A stretch of 64,000 nt of DNA, from contig NZ_CP038439.1 of the NCBI RefSeq assembly GCF_004683865.2, forward strand, positions 2,854,001 through 2,918,000, in the 5' to 3' direction. Position numbers and translations under genes: made by a program. Shown here in pieces: positions 9,557 through 18,221 of this stretch. This stretch comes from Paracoccus liaowanqingii (GTDB lineage Bacteria; Pseudomonadota; Alphaproteobacteria; Rhodobacterales; Rhodobacteraceae). The notes beneath the pieces were generated by a model that ran no database searches, was not told the DNA's origin, and saw only the letters and a list, made by a program, of their open reading frames with translations. Position 1 is the first letter of the stretch; each line of letters opens with the position of its first letter.

Positions 9557-9871
9557 TCAGGAGGCCAGCTTCATGGTCACGATGCCCGCGACGATCATCC
9601 CGGCGGCGGCCAGGCGCAGGGCGGTCACCGGCTCGGCCAGGAACACCACGCCGACGATGAAGCTGCCCACCGCGCCGATGCCGGTCCAGACCATGTAGGC
9701 GGTGCCCAAGGGAAGTTGCCGCATCGCCATCGCCAGCAGCCAGAAGGACGCGATCATCGCGACCAGCATGATGGCCGTGGGAGTGACGCGGGTGAAGCCT
9801 TGCGAATATTTCATCGCGCTGGCCCAGACGATCTCGAGCAGGCCGGCGGTGAGAAGAAGAAGCCAGGGCAT
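9557..9871 (-). CDS. gdx: SMR-family guanidinium exporter (SugE/Gdx)
   Basis: A 104-residue four-helix protein of the small multidrug resistance family. It reads like SugE/Gdx over its whole length: GLLEIVWASAMKYSQGFTR, with the essential Glu in helix 1, LPLGTAYMVWTGIGAVGS, and the short C-terminus MKLAS. Gdx proteins exchange guanidinium for protons as dual-topology dimers. The start at 9871 follows GAGGTAACCGTC. The two ACGA-loop hairpins upstream match a guanidine-II riboswitch, which supports guanidinium rather than quaternary amine transport. Confidence 0.9.
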   Translation of the reverse strand: MPWLLLLTAGLLEIVWASAMKYSQGFTRVTPTAIMLVAMIASFWLLAMAMRQLPLGTAYMVWTGIGAVGSFIVGVVFLAEPVTALRLAAAGMIVAGIVTMKLAS

Positions 9872-9894
9872 GACGGTTACCTCGTTCCAGTCTA

Positions 9895-9939
9895 CGGGTC
9901 GTCCCGGTGCTGCATCCCGATCTGGGGGAGGTCGTCCTC
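9895..9939 (-). promoter_or_regulatory. Guanidine-II (mini-ykkC) riboswitch
   Basis: On the minus strand two short hairpins have ACGA loops: GAGG-ACGA-CCTC (9939 to 9928) and CGGG-ACGA-CCCG (9906 to 9895), joined by a 21-nt linker. Paired stem-loops with ACGR loops define the guanidine-II class, which sits upstream of SugE/Gdx genes. The gene starts 23 nt after the second hairpin. ACCTC from hairpin 1 is complementary to GAGGT in the ribosome-binding site, consistent with guanidine-dependent release of translation initiation. Confidence 0.85.
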
Positions 9940-10113
9940 GACCGCCTGATCTAGGGTCGCCCGGACCGCCGGTCAAGGGTGGCGCGCGCCATTCCTGCGT
10001 CAAAACCGCGCAAATGCCCAAGGCGCGGGCGCCGAAGCGCCCATCCCCCGATGGGTGGGCTTTTCAATTGCGCCGCCCCGGCCCATATTAAGGTCCAAGG
10101 AGAGGAGTGTCCC

Positions 10114-10287
10114 ATGCCGCTGACCCATTTCCTGATGCTGATCGCCGCCGTCATCCTGGCTGCCGGGCTGACGCTGTGGTTCGGCCTGTCGGCGGGGATG
10201 CCTCCTGCGGCGATCCTGCTGGTGACGCTTGGCGCCGCGCTGCTGCTGCATCTGGGGCAGCGGAACGGCCACGATCACGACGGCTGA
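10114..10287 (+). CDS. Small membrane protein, 57 residues
   Basis: I do not recognise a family. The protein has two hydrophobic helices (about residues 5-25 and 30-46) and a polar, His-rich C-terminus (GQRNGHDHDG). The ATG is preceded by a strong AAGGAGAGGAG, which makes translation likely despite the small size. It is convergent with the HNH endonuclease gene with 24 bp between the stops. The residues between the helices (GLSAGMPP) suggest a tight hairpin in the membrane. Confidence 0.6.
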   Translation: MPLTHFLMLIAAVILAAGLTLWFGLSAGMPPAAILLVTLGAALLLHLGQRNGHDHDG

Positions 10288-10311
10288 CCGCCCGGCGGCA
10301 GGTCCGCCGCA

Positions 10312-10911
10312 TCAGCTGTCCAGTTCCGCGTCCCAGTAGAGAAAATCCATCCAGCTCTCGTGCAGGTGATTGGGCGGGAAGCGCCGCCCAATCGCGTGCA
10401 TCTCGTCGGCCGAGGGCTGGCGGGCGGGCTTGCGCAGGTGCATGCCGGAATGGCGCAGGCTGCGGTTGGCCTTCCTGAGGTTGCAGGGCGAGCAGGCGGC
10501 GACGACGTTTTCCCAGCTGGTCACCCCGCCCCGCGACCGGGGCACCACATGGTCGAAGGTCAGATCGCCCTTGGCGCCGCAATACTGGCAGCAGAATTCG
10601 TCGCGCAGAAAAAGATTGAAGCGCGTGAATGCCACGCGCTTCTGGGGTCGGACATAATCCTTCAGCACGACGACCGAAGGGATTCGGAAGGCCTGTCGCT
10701 GACTTCGCACCTCGTGGTCGTATTCCGCGATGATCGAGACGCGGTCCAGGAACACCGCCTTGATCGCCTCCTGCCAGGGCCAGAGCGACAGGGGATAGTA
10801 GCTCAGCGGACGGTAATCGGCATTCAGCACAAGCGCCGGGTAGTGGCGCAGGCTGGCCGGTTCGCGCACGAACTGGGTTCTGAAATCCGTGTGGTGATGG
10901 TCGTCCAGCAT
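10312..10911 (-). CDS. HNH endonuclease domain protein
   Basis: A 199-residue protein with a central HNH nuclease module: CCQYCGAKGDLTFDHVVPRS, with the first zinc CxxC and the DH of the active site, and a second CxxC in ACSPCNLRKANR. The N-terminal half (ALVLNADYRPLSYYPLSLWPW) is typical of a stand-alone HNH family common in alphaproteobacteria and cyanobacteria, whose role is unknown. It is not linked to phage or restriction genes here. The start is the ATG at 10911. Confidence 0.85.
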   Translation of the reverse strand: MLDDHHHTDFRTQFVREPASLRHYPALVLNADYRPLSYYPLSLWPWQEAIKAVFLDRVSIIAEYDHEVRSQRQAFRIPSVVVLKDYVRPQKRVAFTRFNLFLRDEFCCQYCGAKGDLTFDHVVPRSRGGVTSWENVVAACSPCNLRKANRSLRHSGMHLRKPARQPSADEMHAIGRRFPPNHLHESWMDFLYWDAELDS

Positions 10912-11045
10912 AGCGACTTCCCGTCTGCCCCAAGGGGTTGACCGGGGCGCCCGTCAGATCCGTTGCGTCGACTATATCTGGCGTCGGGCATCTGGCAAGC
11001 CCCCCGCATCTATTCGCGACAACTCAGCCAATAGCTGCCGGGCAT

Positions 11046-11089
11046 GACGGCAGCATGACAGGCGGCGGGAGGCCGCCGGTCATGCCGTC
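11046..11089 (-). terminator. Extended hairpin 3' of the esterase gene
   Basis: CATGAC-A-GGCGGC (11054-11066) pairs with GCCGCC-G-GTCATG (11072-11084), and outside a 3-nt bulge GACGG pairs with CCGTC. It is a long, stable stem 39 bp past the esterase stop, without a clear T run. Confidence 0.45.
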
Positions 11090-11127
11090 GCGAGGGGGAC
11101 GGGGGGACGCCCCCGGTCGGTCGGGGA

Positions 11128-11784
11128 TCAGTCGGGCAGGCGCTCGCGCAGGAAGGCCAGCGCCACGGACAGCCCGTCGGGGGCGATGCCGTGGCCGGTG
11201 CCCTCCATCACATGGCCATAGACGGTGAAGCCCGCCTCCTGCAGGGTCTGGCCCGCCAGCGCCATGTCGTCGAAGGGGACCATCTCGTCCTTGTCGCCGT
11301 GGATCAGCAGGACCGGCGGCTTGACCCGCGCCTCTTCGGCCAGGGTCTCGGGCGACAGAAGCCGGCCCGAGAAGCCGACGATCCCCGCCACCGCCCGCGC
11401 GCGGCGCGGGGCGACATGCAGCGCCATCATCGTGCCCTGCGAGAAACCCACCAGCACCATGCGCTCGGGCGTCAGCCCCTCGTCGGCCAGCACGCGGTCC
11501 AGGAAGGCGTCCAGCATCGTGACCGACCGGCCCATGCTGGAGCGGGCATCCGCCTCGGACGAGCCGTCCAGCCAAGGGATCGGAAACCACTGGTTGCCCA
11601 TCGGATTGTTGCGCGACGGCTCGGGCGCGTCGGGGGCGTAGAAGGCGGTCTGCGGCAGATGCGGGGCCAGCGGATCGGCCAGTCCCAGCAGGTCCGAGCC
11701 GTCGGCCCCGTAGCCATGCAGGAAGACCACGACCGAGGTCGCCTTGGCGGGGCCCTTGCGGGCGGATGTCAGCGTCTCGGTCAT
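11128..11784 (-). CDS. Alpha/beta-hydrolase, phospholipase/carboxylesterase family
   Basis: The 218-residue protein carries VVFLHGYGADGSDLLGL (oxyanion region), GFSQGTMMALH (nucleophile Ser), HGDKDEMVP (Asp) and GTGHGI (His), so the catalytic triad is complete. This is the carboxylesterase 2 family, acting on short-chain esters or lysophospholipids in the cytoplasm. The start at 11784 gives an ATGA overlap of 4 bp with the stop of the upstream glycosylase gene, so the two are translationally coupled. The exact substrate cannot be told from sequence. Confidence 0.87.
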   Translation of the reverse strand: MTETLTSARKGPAKATSVVVFLHGYGADGSDLLGLADPLAPHLPQTAFYAPDAPEPSRNNPMGNQWFPIPWLDGSSEADARSSMGRSVTMLDAFLDRVLADEGLTPERMVLVGFSQGTMMALHVAPRRARAVAGIVGFSGRLLSPETLAEEARVKPPVLLIHGDKDEMVPFDDMALAGQTLQEAGFTVYGHVMEGTGHGIAPDGLSVALAFLRERLPD

Positions 11785-12440
11785 GTTGTTCCCTCGCGTC
11801 CTTTGGCCAGCCGGTAATAGGCCCACAGCCCCCGCGCCGCAACCGCGCGCCACGGCTGCCACGGTTCGGCCAGCGCCCGCAGCGCGGCAGTACCGGGGCG
11901 GGCGGGCAGGTCGTACATGATCCGCGCGGCCTCCCGCAGGGCCAGATCGCCCGCCGCGAAGACATCGGCGCGACCCAGCGCGAATTTCAGGTAGATCTCG
12001 GCGGTCCAGACGCCCACGCCGGGCAGCGCCACCAGCGCGGCCACCGCCCGGTCGTCGGGCAGCGCGCGCAGCCCCGCCCAGTCCAGCCCGGCCCCGGCGA
12101 TGCCCCGCAGATAGCGCTGCTTGGGCCGCGACAGGCCCGCCGCGCGCAAATCCTCGTCCGAGGCGTCGCGCATCGCGACCTCGTCGGTCAGGCCCGCCGC
12201 CTGCAGCCGCGCCCAGATCGCCCCGGCGGCGGCGACCGAAATCTGCTGGCCGACGATGGCGCTGGCCATGGCCGCGAAGCCGTCAGCGCTTCGGCGCAGC
12301 GGCAGCGGCCCCAGGTCGGGCAGCACCCGCGCCCAGACCGGGCAGATGGCCGCCAGATGGGCGCAGCCCGCGTCCAGGTCGGCCTGCGTCTCGATCAGTC
12401 GGATTGCGGACGGCATCACGGTCGTCGGGGCTTCAGCCAC
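11781..12440 (-). CDS. DNA-3-methyladenine glycosylase II (AlkA-like, HhH-GPD)
   Basis: A 219-residue HhH-GPD protein. The helix-hairpin-helix LVALPGVGVWTAEIYLKFAL and the downstream Asp in FAAGDLALREAARI (catalytic position) are clear. Such enzymes excise alkylated purines to start base excision repair. It is shorter than E. coli AlkA because the N-terminal TBP-like domain is absent, as in many alphaproteobacterial forms. I take the GTG at 12440 as start because GGAGG lies 9 nt upstream; the ATG at 12416 is an alternative. It overlaps the GntR gene by 8 bp. Confidence 0.87.
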   Translation of the reverse strand: MAEAPTTVMPSAIRLIETQADLDAGCAHLAAICPVWARVLPDLGPLPLRRSADGFAAMASAIVGQQISVAAAGAIWARLQAAGLTDEVAMRDASDEDLRAAGLSRPKQRYLRGIAGAGLDWAGLRALPDDRAVAALVALPGVGVWTAEIYLKFALGRADVFAAGDLALREAARIMYDLPARPGTAALRALAEPWQPWRAVAARGLWAYYRLAKGREGTT

Positions 12441-13056
12441 CGGCCCGCGCCTCCAGCCTCAGCCGCGTCTCCCAGGCCATCGAGATGTGCTGGCGCAGCG
12501 CGCGGTCGGCGGCCTGCCCGTCGCCCGCCGCGATCGCCTCCACGATGCGGCCATGCTCGGCCAGCGCCGTCTCTCCGCGCCCCTCGGCGGCCAGCGAGGT
12601 CCGCGCCATCAGCGCCATCGTCCGGTGCACCAGGTCCAGCTGCTGGACCAGATAGCGGTTGTGCGAGGCCAGGTGGATCTGGCGGTGGAAGCGCTTGTTG
12701 CTGCGGGCCAGCACTTCGGGGTCGCCCTTGGCGCGGCGGTCCTCGTCGACCATCTGGGCCAGCACGCGCACCTCCTCGGGGGTGGCGTGGCGGGCGGCCA
12801 GGCGCCCGGCCAGCGCTTCCAGCTCGGCGCGCACGGTGTACAGCTCGGCCAGCTGGTTGTGATCCAGCGAGGCCACGATCAGGCTGCGCCCGTCGCGCAC
12901 CAGCATGGCCTGCGTCTCCAGCCGCTGCAGGGCCTCGCGCACAGGCGTGCGGCTGACGCCGAAGCGTTCGGCCAGCTCGGATTCGACCAGCCGGTCGCCG
13001 GGCCGATAGGTGCCGCCCTCGATGGCGGTCAGGATCAGGGAATAGGCATCTTTCAT
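12433..13056 (-). CDS. GntR-family regulator, FadR/FCD subfamily
   Basis: The 207-residue protein has a winged HTH (YRPGDRLVESELAERFGVSRTPVREALQRLE, about residues 18-48) and an all-helical FCD domain whose HR.IHLASHN and H.R.VEAI histidine/arginine positions fit metal or carboxylate binding. It probably represses genes for an organic acid or sugar acid. The start chosen is MKDAYS at 13056. It is divergent from the HAD phosphatase gene, and the 65-bp space between them holds a perfect palindrome, a likely operator for autoregulation. Confidence 0.85.
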   Translation of the reverse strand: MKDAYSLILTAIEGGTYRPGDRLVESELAERFGVSRTPVREALQRLETQAMLVRDGRSLIVASLDHNQLAELYTVRAELEALAGRLAARHATPEEVRVLAQMVDEDRRAKGDPEVLARSNKRFHRQIHLASHNRYLVQQLDLVHRTMALMARTSLAAEGRGETALAEHGRIVEAIAAGDGQAADRALRQHISMAWETRLRLEARAGG

Positions 13057-13075
13057 GGACCCGACGATTGGCCCT

Positions 13076-13096
13076 GCGCTTGCAAATTGCAAGCGC
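13076..13096. promoter_or_regulatory. Perfect 21-bp palindrome, candidate GntR operator
   Basis: GCGCTTGCAA and TTGCAAGCGC flank a single central A. It lies midway between the divergent GntR (starts 13056) and HAD phosphatase (starts 13122) genes, where both promoters must be. A terminator is unlikely since no gene ends here. Confidence 0.65.
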
Positions 13097-13121
13097 GCGC
13101 CGGTCCGGCTATGCCCTGCGC

Positions 13122-13814
13122 ATGGATTTTTCAAACGTTCGGGTCTGGATCTTCGATCTGGACAACACCCTCTACCCGCCCGAGGCGCAGCTGTTCGCGC
13201 AGATCGAGACGCGGATGACCGCCTGGATGATGCGCAGCCTGGGCGTCCCGCAGGATCACGCCAACCGTCTGCGGGCCGACTACTGGCGGCTGCACGGCAC
13301 CACGCTGGCCGGGCTGATGGCCGAGCATGCGATGGACCCGGCCGACTATCTGGCCGACGTGCATGACATCGACTTCTCGGTGCTGACCCCCGATCCCGAT
13401 CTGGCGCAGGCCATCGCGGCCCTGCCGGGGCGGCGGATCATCCACACCAATGGCGATGCCGCCTATGCCCGGCGCGTGCTGGCCGCCCGCCACCTGCCCG
13501 AGGACCTGTTCGAGGCGGTCTATGGCATCGAGGAGACCGGCTTTCACCCCAAGCCCGGGGCCGAGGCCTTCGACCGCGTGCTGACGGCGGCCAGGATCGA
13601 CCCGCACCAGGCCGCCTTCTTCGAGGACGACCCCCGCAACCTGATCGTGCCGCACAGCCTCGGGATGCGCACGGTTCTGGTGGGCACCGGCCGCCACGGC
13701 CCCGAGGCGCTGACCGGCGCGCCCGGGCCCCATGTCCAGCACCAGACCCATGACCTGACGGGCTTCCTGCGCGGGCTTGACTTGGCCTGCGACAGCGTCC
13801 CCCCTTCCCCCTGA
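13122..13814 (+). CDS. HAD-family pyrimidine 5'-nucleotidase-like phosphatase
   Basis: The 230-residue HAD protein shows motif I in FDLDNTLYPPEAQLF, motif II near RIIHTNGDAAYA, the Lys of motif III around ETGFHPKPGAEAF and motif IV in FFEDDPRNLI. Similarity is to the SDT1/YjjG-like pyrimidine 5'-nucleotidase group, which dephosphorylates nucleoside monophosphates. The start ATG is 26 bp past the GntR palindrome. It is followed after 46 bp by the UbiH-like gene on the same strand. Confidence 0.85.
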   Translation: MDFSNVRVWIFDLDNTLYPPEAQLFAQIETRMTAWMMRSLGVPQDHANRLRADYWRLHGTTLAGLMAEHAMDPADYLADVHDIDFSVLTPDPDLAQAIAALPGRRIIHTNGDAAYARRVLAARHLPEDLFEAVYGIEETGFHPKPGAEAFDRVLTAARIDPHQAAFFEDDPRNLIVPHSLGMRTVLVGTGRHGPEALTGAPGPHVQHQTHDLTGFLRGLDLACDSVPPSP

Positions 13815-13860
13815 CGCGCCCGGGGGCAGGATGGCCCGACACGCAAGCGGGGATGCCTCC

Positions 13861-15030
13861 ATGACCGGCACGACCATCGACGACATCGACATCCTGATCT
13901 CGGGCGGCGGCATCGCCGGGCTGATCGCGGCGGCGGCCTTCGGGGCCGAGGGGTTCTCGACCCTCTGCGTCGATCCCGCGCCCCCGGTGACCGAGGAGGG
14001 GGCGGCGGGCGCCGACCTGCGCTCGACCGCCTTCCTGATGCCCTCGGTCCGGCTTCTGGAGCGCATCGGGCTGTGGGAGCGGCTGGCCCCCCATGCGACC
14101 GCGCTGCAGATCATGCGCATCGTCGATGCCGGGGGCGCGCAGCCCCTGCCCCGGCTGATCCGCGACTTCGACGCCGCCGAGATCGGCGACCAGCCGTTCG
14201 GCTGGAACCTGCCCAACTGGCTGCTGCGGCGCGAGATCTCGGCCCGGCTGGCAGGGATGCCCAATGTGCGCTTCCGCCCGGGCACCGGCACCGCCGCCGT
14301 GCTGCCCCGGAGCGAGGGCGCCGTGGTCACCCTGACCGACGGCCAATGCCTGCGCGCCCGCCTGCTGATCGGCGCGGACGGGCGCGATTCCCCGGTGCGC
14401 CGCGCGCTTGGCATCGGCGCCCGGACGCGGCGCTACGGCCAGAAGGCGCTGGCCTTCGCCGTCACCCATGACCGCCCGCACCACAACATCTCGACCGAGG
14501 TGCACCGCTCGGGCGGGCCCTTTACGCTGGTCCCCCTGCCCGACCGCGACGGCACGCCGTCCTCGGCCGTGGTCTGGATGGAGGGCGGGGCCGAGACGGC
14601 GCGCCTGAAGGCCCTGCCGCGCGAGGAGTTCCAGGTGGCGCTGAACGCCCGCTCGGCCGGGGTGCTGGGGCACCTGACCCAGGCCACGGGCCTGACCGAA
14701 TGGCCGATCATCAGCCAGATCGCGGATCGCTTCGCGGGGCCGCGCACCGCGCTGATCGCCGAGGCCGCCCATGTCCTGCCGCCCATCGGCGCACAGGGCC
14801 TGAACATGAGCCTGGCCGATCTCTCCGCGCTTCTGGACCTCAGCCGCGAGGATCCGGGCGGCTCCGCCTCGCTGGCCCGCTACGACCGGACCCGCCGCCC
14901 CGAGGCGCAGGCGAGGCTGATGGGCATCGACGCCCTGAACCGCGCCAGCCAGGTGCAGGCCCGCCCCCTGCGCGACCTGCGCGCCGCCGCACTCGGCGGG
15001 CTGCACGGCCTCCCCCCCTGCGCCGCCTGA
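13861..15030 (+). CDS. UbiH/UbiF/VisC-family FAD-dependent hydroxylase
   Basis: A 389-residue flavoprotein monooxygenase. The dinucleotide loop ISGGGIAGLIAAAAFG is near residue 15, the second FAD motif GADGRDSPVR is in the middle, and the C-terminal FAD site appears as AEAAHVLPPIGAQGLNMSL. The family hydroxylates the ubiquinone ring. The first FAD loop is GGGxxG, as is usual. I took the ATG at 13861; an in-frame ATG at 13831 is possible. Which ring position it hydroxylates cannot be judged, and alphaproteobacteria often use one broad enzyme. Confidence 0.87.
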   Translation: MTGTTIDDIDILISGGGIAGLIAAAAFGAEGFSTLCVDPAPPVTEEGAAGADLRSTAFLMPSVRLLERIGLWERLAPHATALQIMRIVDAGGAQPLPRLIRDFDAAEIGDQPFGWNLPNWLLRREISARLAGMPNVRFRPGTGTAAVLPRSEGAVVTLTDGQCLRARLLIGADGRDSPVRRALGIGARTRRYGQKALAFAVTHDRPHHNISTEVHRSGGPFTLVPLPDRDGTPSSAVVWMEGGAETARLKALPREEFQVALNARSAGVLGHLTQATGLTEWPIISQIADRFAGPRTALIAEAAHVLPPIGAQGLNMSLADLSALLDLSREDPGGSASLARYDRTRRPEAQARLMGIDALNRASQVQARPLRDLRAAALGGLHGLPPCAA

Positions 15031-15090
15031 TGATGCGCGCCGGCCTGACCTGACCCTGCCCCAACGGGGACGACAGCCCCGCCGCCTCCC

Positions 15091-15137
15091 CTTCATCTTG
15101 GCAGAAATATCCCGGGGGTGCGGGGGCTGGCCCCCGC
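15091..15137 (-). terminator. Dispersed hairpin-GGATATTT element, copy 4 (3' of dapA)
   Basis: On the minus strand GCGGGGGC/GCCCCCGC (15120-15137) is followed by ACCCCCGGGATATTTCTG and CCAAGATGAAG. It begins about 30 bp past the dapA stop, in the gap where dapA and the UbiH-like gene converge. Confidence 0.7.
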
Positions 15138-15166
15138 TCTTGCCCCACGCCGTCGCGGGACGCAGA

Positions 15167-16042
15167 TCACACCAGCCCGGCATGCTCCAGCGCCGCGTCG
15201 ATCAGGTGCCGCGTGGGCTCGGTCAGCGGCGTCAGCGGCAGCCGCACGCGCTCGTGGCACAGCCCCAACCGCGACATGGCGTATTTCGCGCCGACAAGCC
15301 CCGGCTCGACGAAGATCGCCAGATGCAGGGGCATCAGCCGGTCCTGCAGCGCCAGGGCGGCGGCATAGTCGCCGCGCAGCGTCGCCTCCTGGAACTGGGC
15401 GCACAGCTTGGGCGCCACATTCGCGGTGACGCTGATGCAGCCCACGCCGCCATGGGCGTTGAAGCCCAAGGCCGTCGCATCCTCACCCGACAGCTGGACG
15501 AAGTCGGGCCCGCAGGTCATGCGCTGGCAGCTGACCCGCTCCAGCCGGCCGGTCGCGTCCTTGACCCCGATGATCGAGGGGATCTTGGCCAGCACGCCCA
15601 TCGTCTCGGGCATCATGTCGATGACAGAGCGTCCGGGGATGTTGTAGATGATGATCGGCAGGTCGCAGGCCTCGGTCAGCGCGGTGTAATGCGCGATCAG
15701 CCCGGCCTGGGTCGGCTTGTTGTAATAGGGCGTGACGACCAGCCCCGCATCGGCGCCGACGGACGCGGCGTGTTGCAGCAGCCCGATGCCCTCGCGGGTC
15801 GAGTTGGACCCGGCCCCGGCGATGACCGGGATGCGGCCATTCACCGCACGCACGACCTCCTCGATGACCAGCCGGTGCTCGTCATGGGTCAGGGTCGGGC
15901 TTTCGCCGGTGGTGCCCACGGGGACCAGACCGTGCGTGCCCTGCTCGACATGCCACTCGACCAGCGCCTTCAGCGTGTCCAGATCCAGCTCGCCGTCCGG
16001 AGTGAACGGCGTGACGAGGGCTGGCAGCGACCCTTTGAACAT
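15167..16042 (-). CDS. dapA: 4-hydroxy-tetrahydrodipicolinate synthase
   Basis: The 291-residue TIM-barrel protein condenses pyruvate with aspartate semialdehyde, the first step of the lysine/diaminopimelate branch. Family marks are [14 protein letters not shown], the [11 protein letters not shown] segment with its tyrosine, and [12 protein letters not shown] with the Schiff-base lysine. The length is typical. The ATG at 16042 follows AAGGAGCGTGTC. It diverges from the lytic transglycosylase gene across 112 bp. Confidence 0.97.
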   Translation of the reverse strand: MFKGSLPALVTPFTPDGELDLDTLKALVEWHVEQGTHGLVPVGTTGESPTLTHDEHRLVIEEVVRAVNGRIPVIAGAGSNSTREGIGLLQHAASVGADAGLVVTPYYNKPTQAGLIAHYTALTEACDLPIIIYNIPGRSVIDMMPETMGVLAKIPSIIGVKDATGRLERVSCQRMTCGPDFVQLSGEDATALGFNAHGGVGCISVTANVAPKLCAQFQEATLRGDYAAALALQDRLMPLHLAIFVEPGLVGAKYAMSRLGLCHERVRLPLTPLTEPTRHLIDAALEHAGLV

Positions 16043-16154
16043 GACACGCTCCTTGGTGGGATCTTCTGGTTCGGCGCCCTCCCTATCCCCGGGCGGGGGA
16101 CTTGCCAAGGTTGTGAATTGCACGGGCGGGCTTTGACCATGACACAGGGTGGTG

Positions 16155-18221
16155 ATGCGACTTCTGCGTGACATGATGGCCGTGGGCCTTCTGCTGGTCC
16201 TGCCCCTGGCCCCGCCGCCGCGGGCCGAGGAGCCGGGCGCGATGGCGCTGGCCCTGGCCGCCGTGCAGGCGCGGGACTGGGTCACCGCCCGCGACGCCGC
16301 CCTGCGCGCGGGTCCCCTGGCCGAGGCGCTGGTCGGCTGGCACGCCCTGCGCGCGGGCTATGGCGAGTTTCCCGACTATGCCGCCTTCCTGCGGGAAAAC
16401 GGCGACTGGCCCGGCCTCGACCTGCTGATCGAGCGCGGAGAGGCCAAGCTGCGCCCCGGCGCCGATCCCGACGACATCCGGATGTGGTTCGCGGACCGCC
16501 TGCCCCGGACCATGGCCGGGATGGAGGCCCTGGGTGCCGTCCTGCCCCCCGACCGGGCCGCGACCATGCGCGCCGCCGTCTTTGCCCGCCAGCCCCTGCC
16601 GGCCGCCGACGAGGCCGCGCTGCTGACCGCCCATCCCGATCTGGCCGCCCTGATCCCCGCCCGCGTCACCGCCCTTCTGGATGCGGGCGAATGGGCCGGG
16701 GCCGAGCGCCTGCTGGCCCGCCTGCCCGAGGACGCCCGCCCCCTGCCCCGCGCCCGCATCGCCCTGCAGGCCGGGCGCGGCGGCGTGGACGACCTGATCC
16801 TGGCCCTGCCCGAACCCCTGCGCGCCGATCCGGGCCTGACCATGGACCGCTTCACTTGGCGCGTGGGCGCGCGCCAGCACGAGGGGGCGCAGGCGCTGAT
16901 GTTGACGGCCTCGACCAGCGCGGAGGCCTTGCGCGATCCGTCGCAATGGGCCTCGATGCGGGTGGATTACGCGCGCCTCGCCATGCGCAACGGCGACTGG
17001 CCGCGCGCGCTGCGGCTGGCATCCCCGCATTTCCTGACGCCCGACAACCGCCGTTACCCCGATCTGGAATGGCTGGCGGGCTTCGCGGCGCTGAAGACCG
17101 ATGATCCCGCCCGGGCGCTGGATCACTTCCGGCATCTGGAAACCGTGGTCGGCGCGGCGATCAGCACATCGCGCGCCCATTACTGGCAGGGCCGCGCGCA
17201 TGAGGCGCTTGGCGACGCCGCCGCCGCAGAGGCCGCCTATCAGGCCGCCGCCGCCCTGCCCGGCACCTATTACGGCCAGCTGGCGATGGAGAAGACCGGC
17301 GCCACCCTGCCCGCCGACTATGCCGTGGCGGACCCGGCCATCGACAGCCTGCCCGACTGGCGCGGCAGCGCGCTGCGCGAGAACGGGCAGTTCCGCGCCG
17401 CCCTGTGGCTGATCGCCAGCGGGCGGCGGGACGAGGCGCAGCGCTTCCTGCTGCATCTGGCGCAATCCTCGACGCCCGAGGACATCGCCCGCATGTCGCG
17501 CCTGATGTACGAGGCGGGCACGCCCTGGCACGGGCTGCGGCTGGCCAAGCAGTCGGCCAGCCAGGGGGTGATCTGGCCCGTCGCGCATTTCCCGCTGACG
17601 GGGCTGGAGCGTCAGGATCTTGGGGTGCCGCCCGAGTTGGTCATGGCCATCGCCCGGCAGGAATCCGAGTTCAACTTCACCGCCAGCAGCCCGGTCGGCG
17701 CGCAGGGGCTGATGCAGGTCATGCCGGGCACCGCCGAACAGGTCGCGCGGCAACTGCGCATCCCCTATGACCTGGGGCGGCTGTCCAGCGACGCGGCCTA
17801 CAACGCGCGGATCGGGTCGCAGTACCTGATCGGGCTGACGGAGCGCTTCGGGCCCTCGGTGGCGCTGATCGCCTCGGGCTACAATGCCGGGCCGGGGCGT
17901 CCGGCGCGCTGGCTGGGCGATTTCGGCGACCTGCGCCGCGACGCCGATCCGGTGGACTGGGTCGAGCTGATCCCCTTCGACGAGACGCGCAACTATGTCA
18001 TGCGCGTGGCCGAGGCGCTGCCCGTCTATCGCGCCCGCATCCATGGCAAGCCTGCGCCGGTGCTGACCCGGTGGGACCTGTCGGGCGGCGGGGCAGTGCC
18101 GCCCCCGCCCGCGCGGCTGACGTTGGCCCTGTCGGCCCGGCCCAACCCCAGGCCCTTCATCGGCCCGCGCCTGCCCGAGGGCTGGCCTATGCCGATGTCT
18201 TCCGCTGCCGCCACAGAGTGA
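16155..18221 (+). CDS. Soluble-type lytic murein transglycosylase (Slt family)
   Basis: The 688-residue protein begins with a signal peptide ([19 protein letters not shown], cleavage near AEE), followed by a long alpha-helical superhelical domain (residues about 30-480) and a C-terminal SLT domain. The catalytic Glu is in [17 protein letters not shown], followed by [17 protein letters not shown] and [10 protein letters not shown]. It cleaves peptidoglycan glycan strands in the periplasm with formation of 1,6-anhydro ends. Two GTG codons lie just before the ATG chosen. Its 3' end overlaps the convergent DMT transporter gene by 35 bp. Confidence 0.9.
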   Translation: MRLLRDMMAVGLLLVLPLAPPPRAEEPGAMALALAAVQARDWVTARDAALRAGPLAEALVGWHALRAGYGEFPDYAAFLRENGDWPGLDLLIERGEAKLRPGADPDDIRMWFADRLPRTMAGMEALGAVLPPDRAATMRAAVFARQPLPAADEAALLTAHPDLAALIPARVTALLDAGEWAGAERLLARLPEDARPLPRARIALQAGRGGVDDLILALPEPLRADPGLTMDRFTWRVGARQHEGAQALMLTASTSAEALRDPSQWASMRVDYARLAMRNGDWPRALRLASPHFLTPDNRRYPDLEWLAGFAALKTDDPARALDHFRHLETVVGAAISTSRAHYWQGRAHEALGDAAAAEAAYQAAAALPGTYYGQLAMEKTGATLPADYAVADPAIDSLPDWRGSALRENGQFRAALWLIASGRRDEAQRFLLHLAQSSTPEDIARMSRLMYEAGTPWHGLRLAKQSASQGVIWPVAHFPLTGLERQDLGVPPELVMAIARQESEFNFTASSPVGAQGLMQVMPGTAEQVARQLRIPYDLGRLSSDAAYNARIGSQYLIGLTERFGPSVALIASGYNAGPGRPARWLGDFGDLRRDADPVDWVELIPFDETRNYVMRVAEALPVYRARIHGKPAPVLTRWDLSGGGAVPPPPARLTLALSARPNPRPFIGPRLPEGWPMPMSSAAATE

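Noticed and set aside
16083..18044. Long open frame (653 codons) antisense to the lytic transglycosylase
   Set aside because: High-GC shadow. The composition is dominated by Gly, Arg, Gln, Ala and Pro, no family is recognisable and the sense strand encodes a complete Slt protein.
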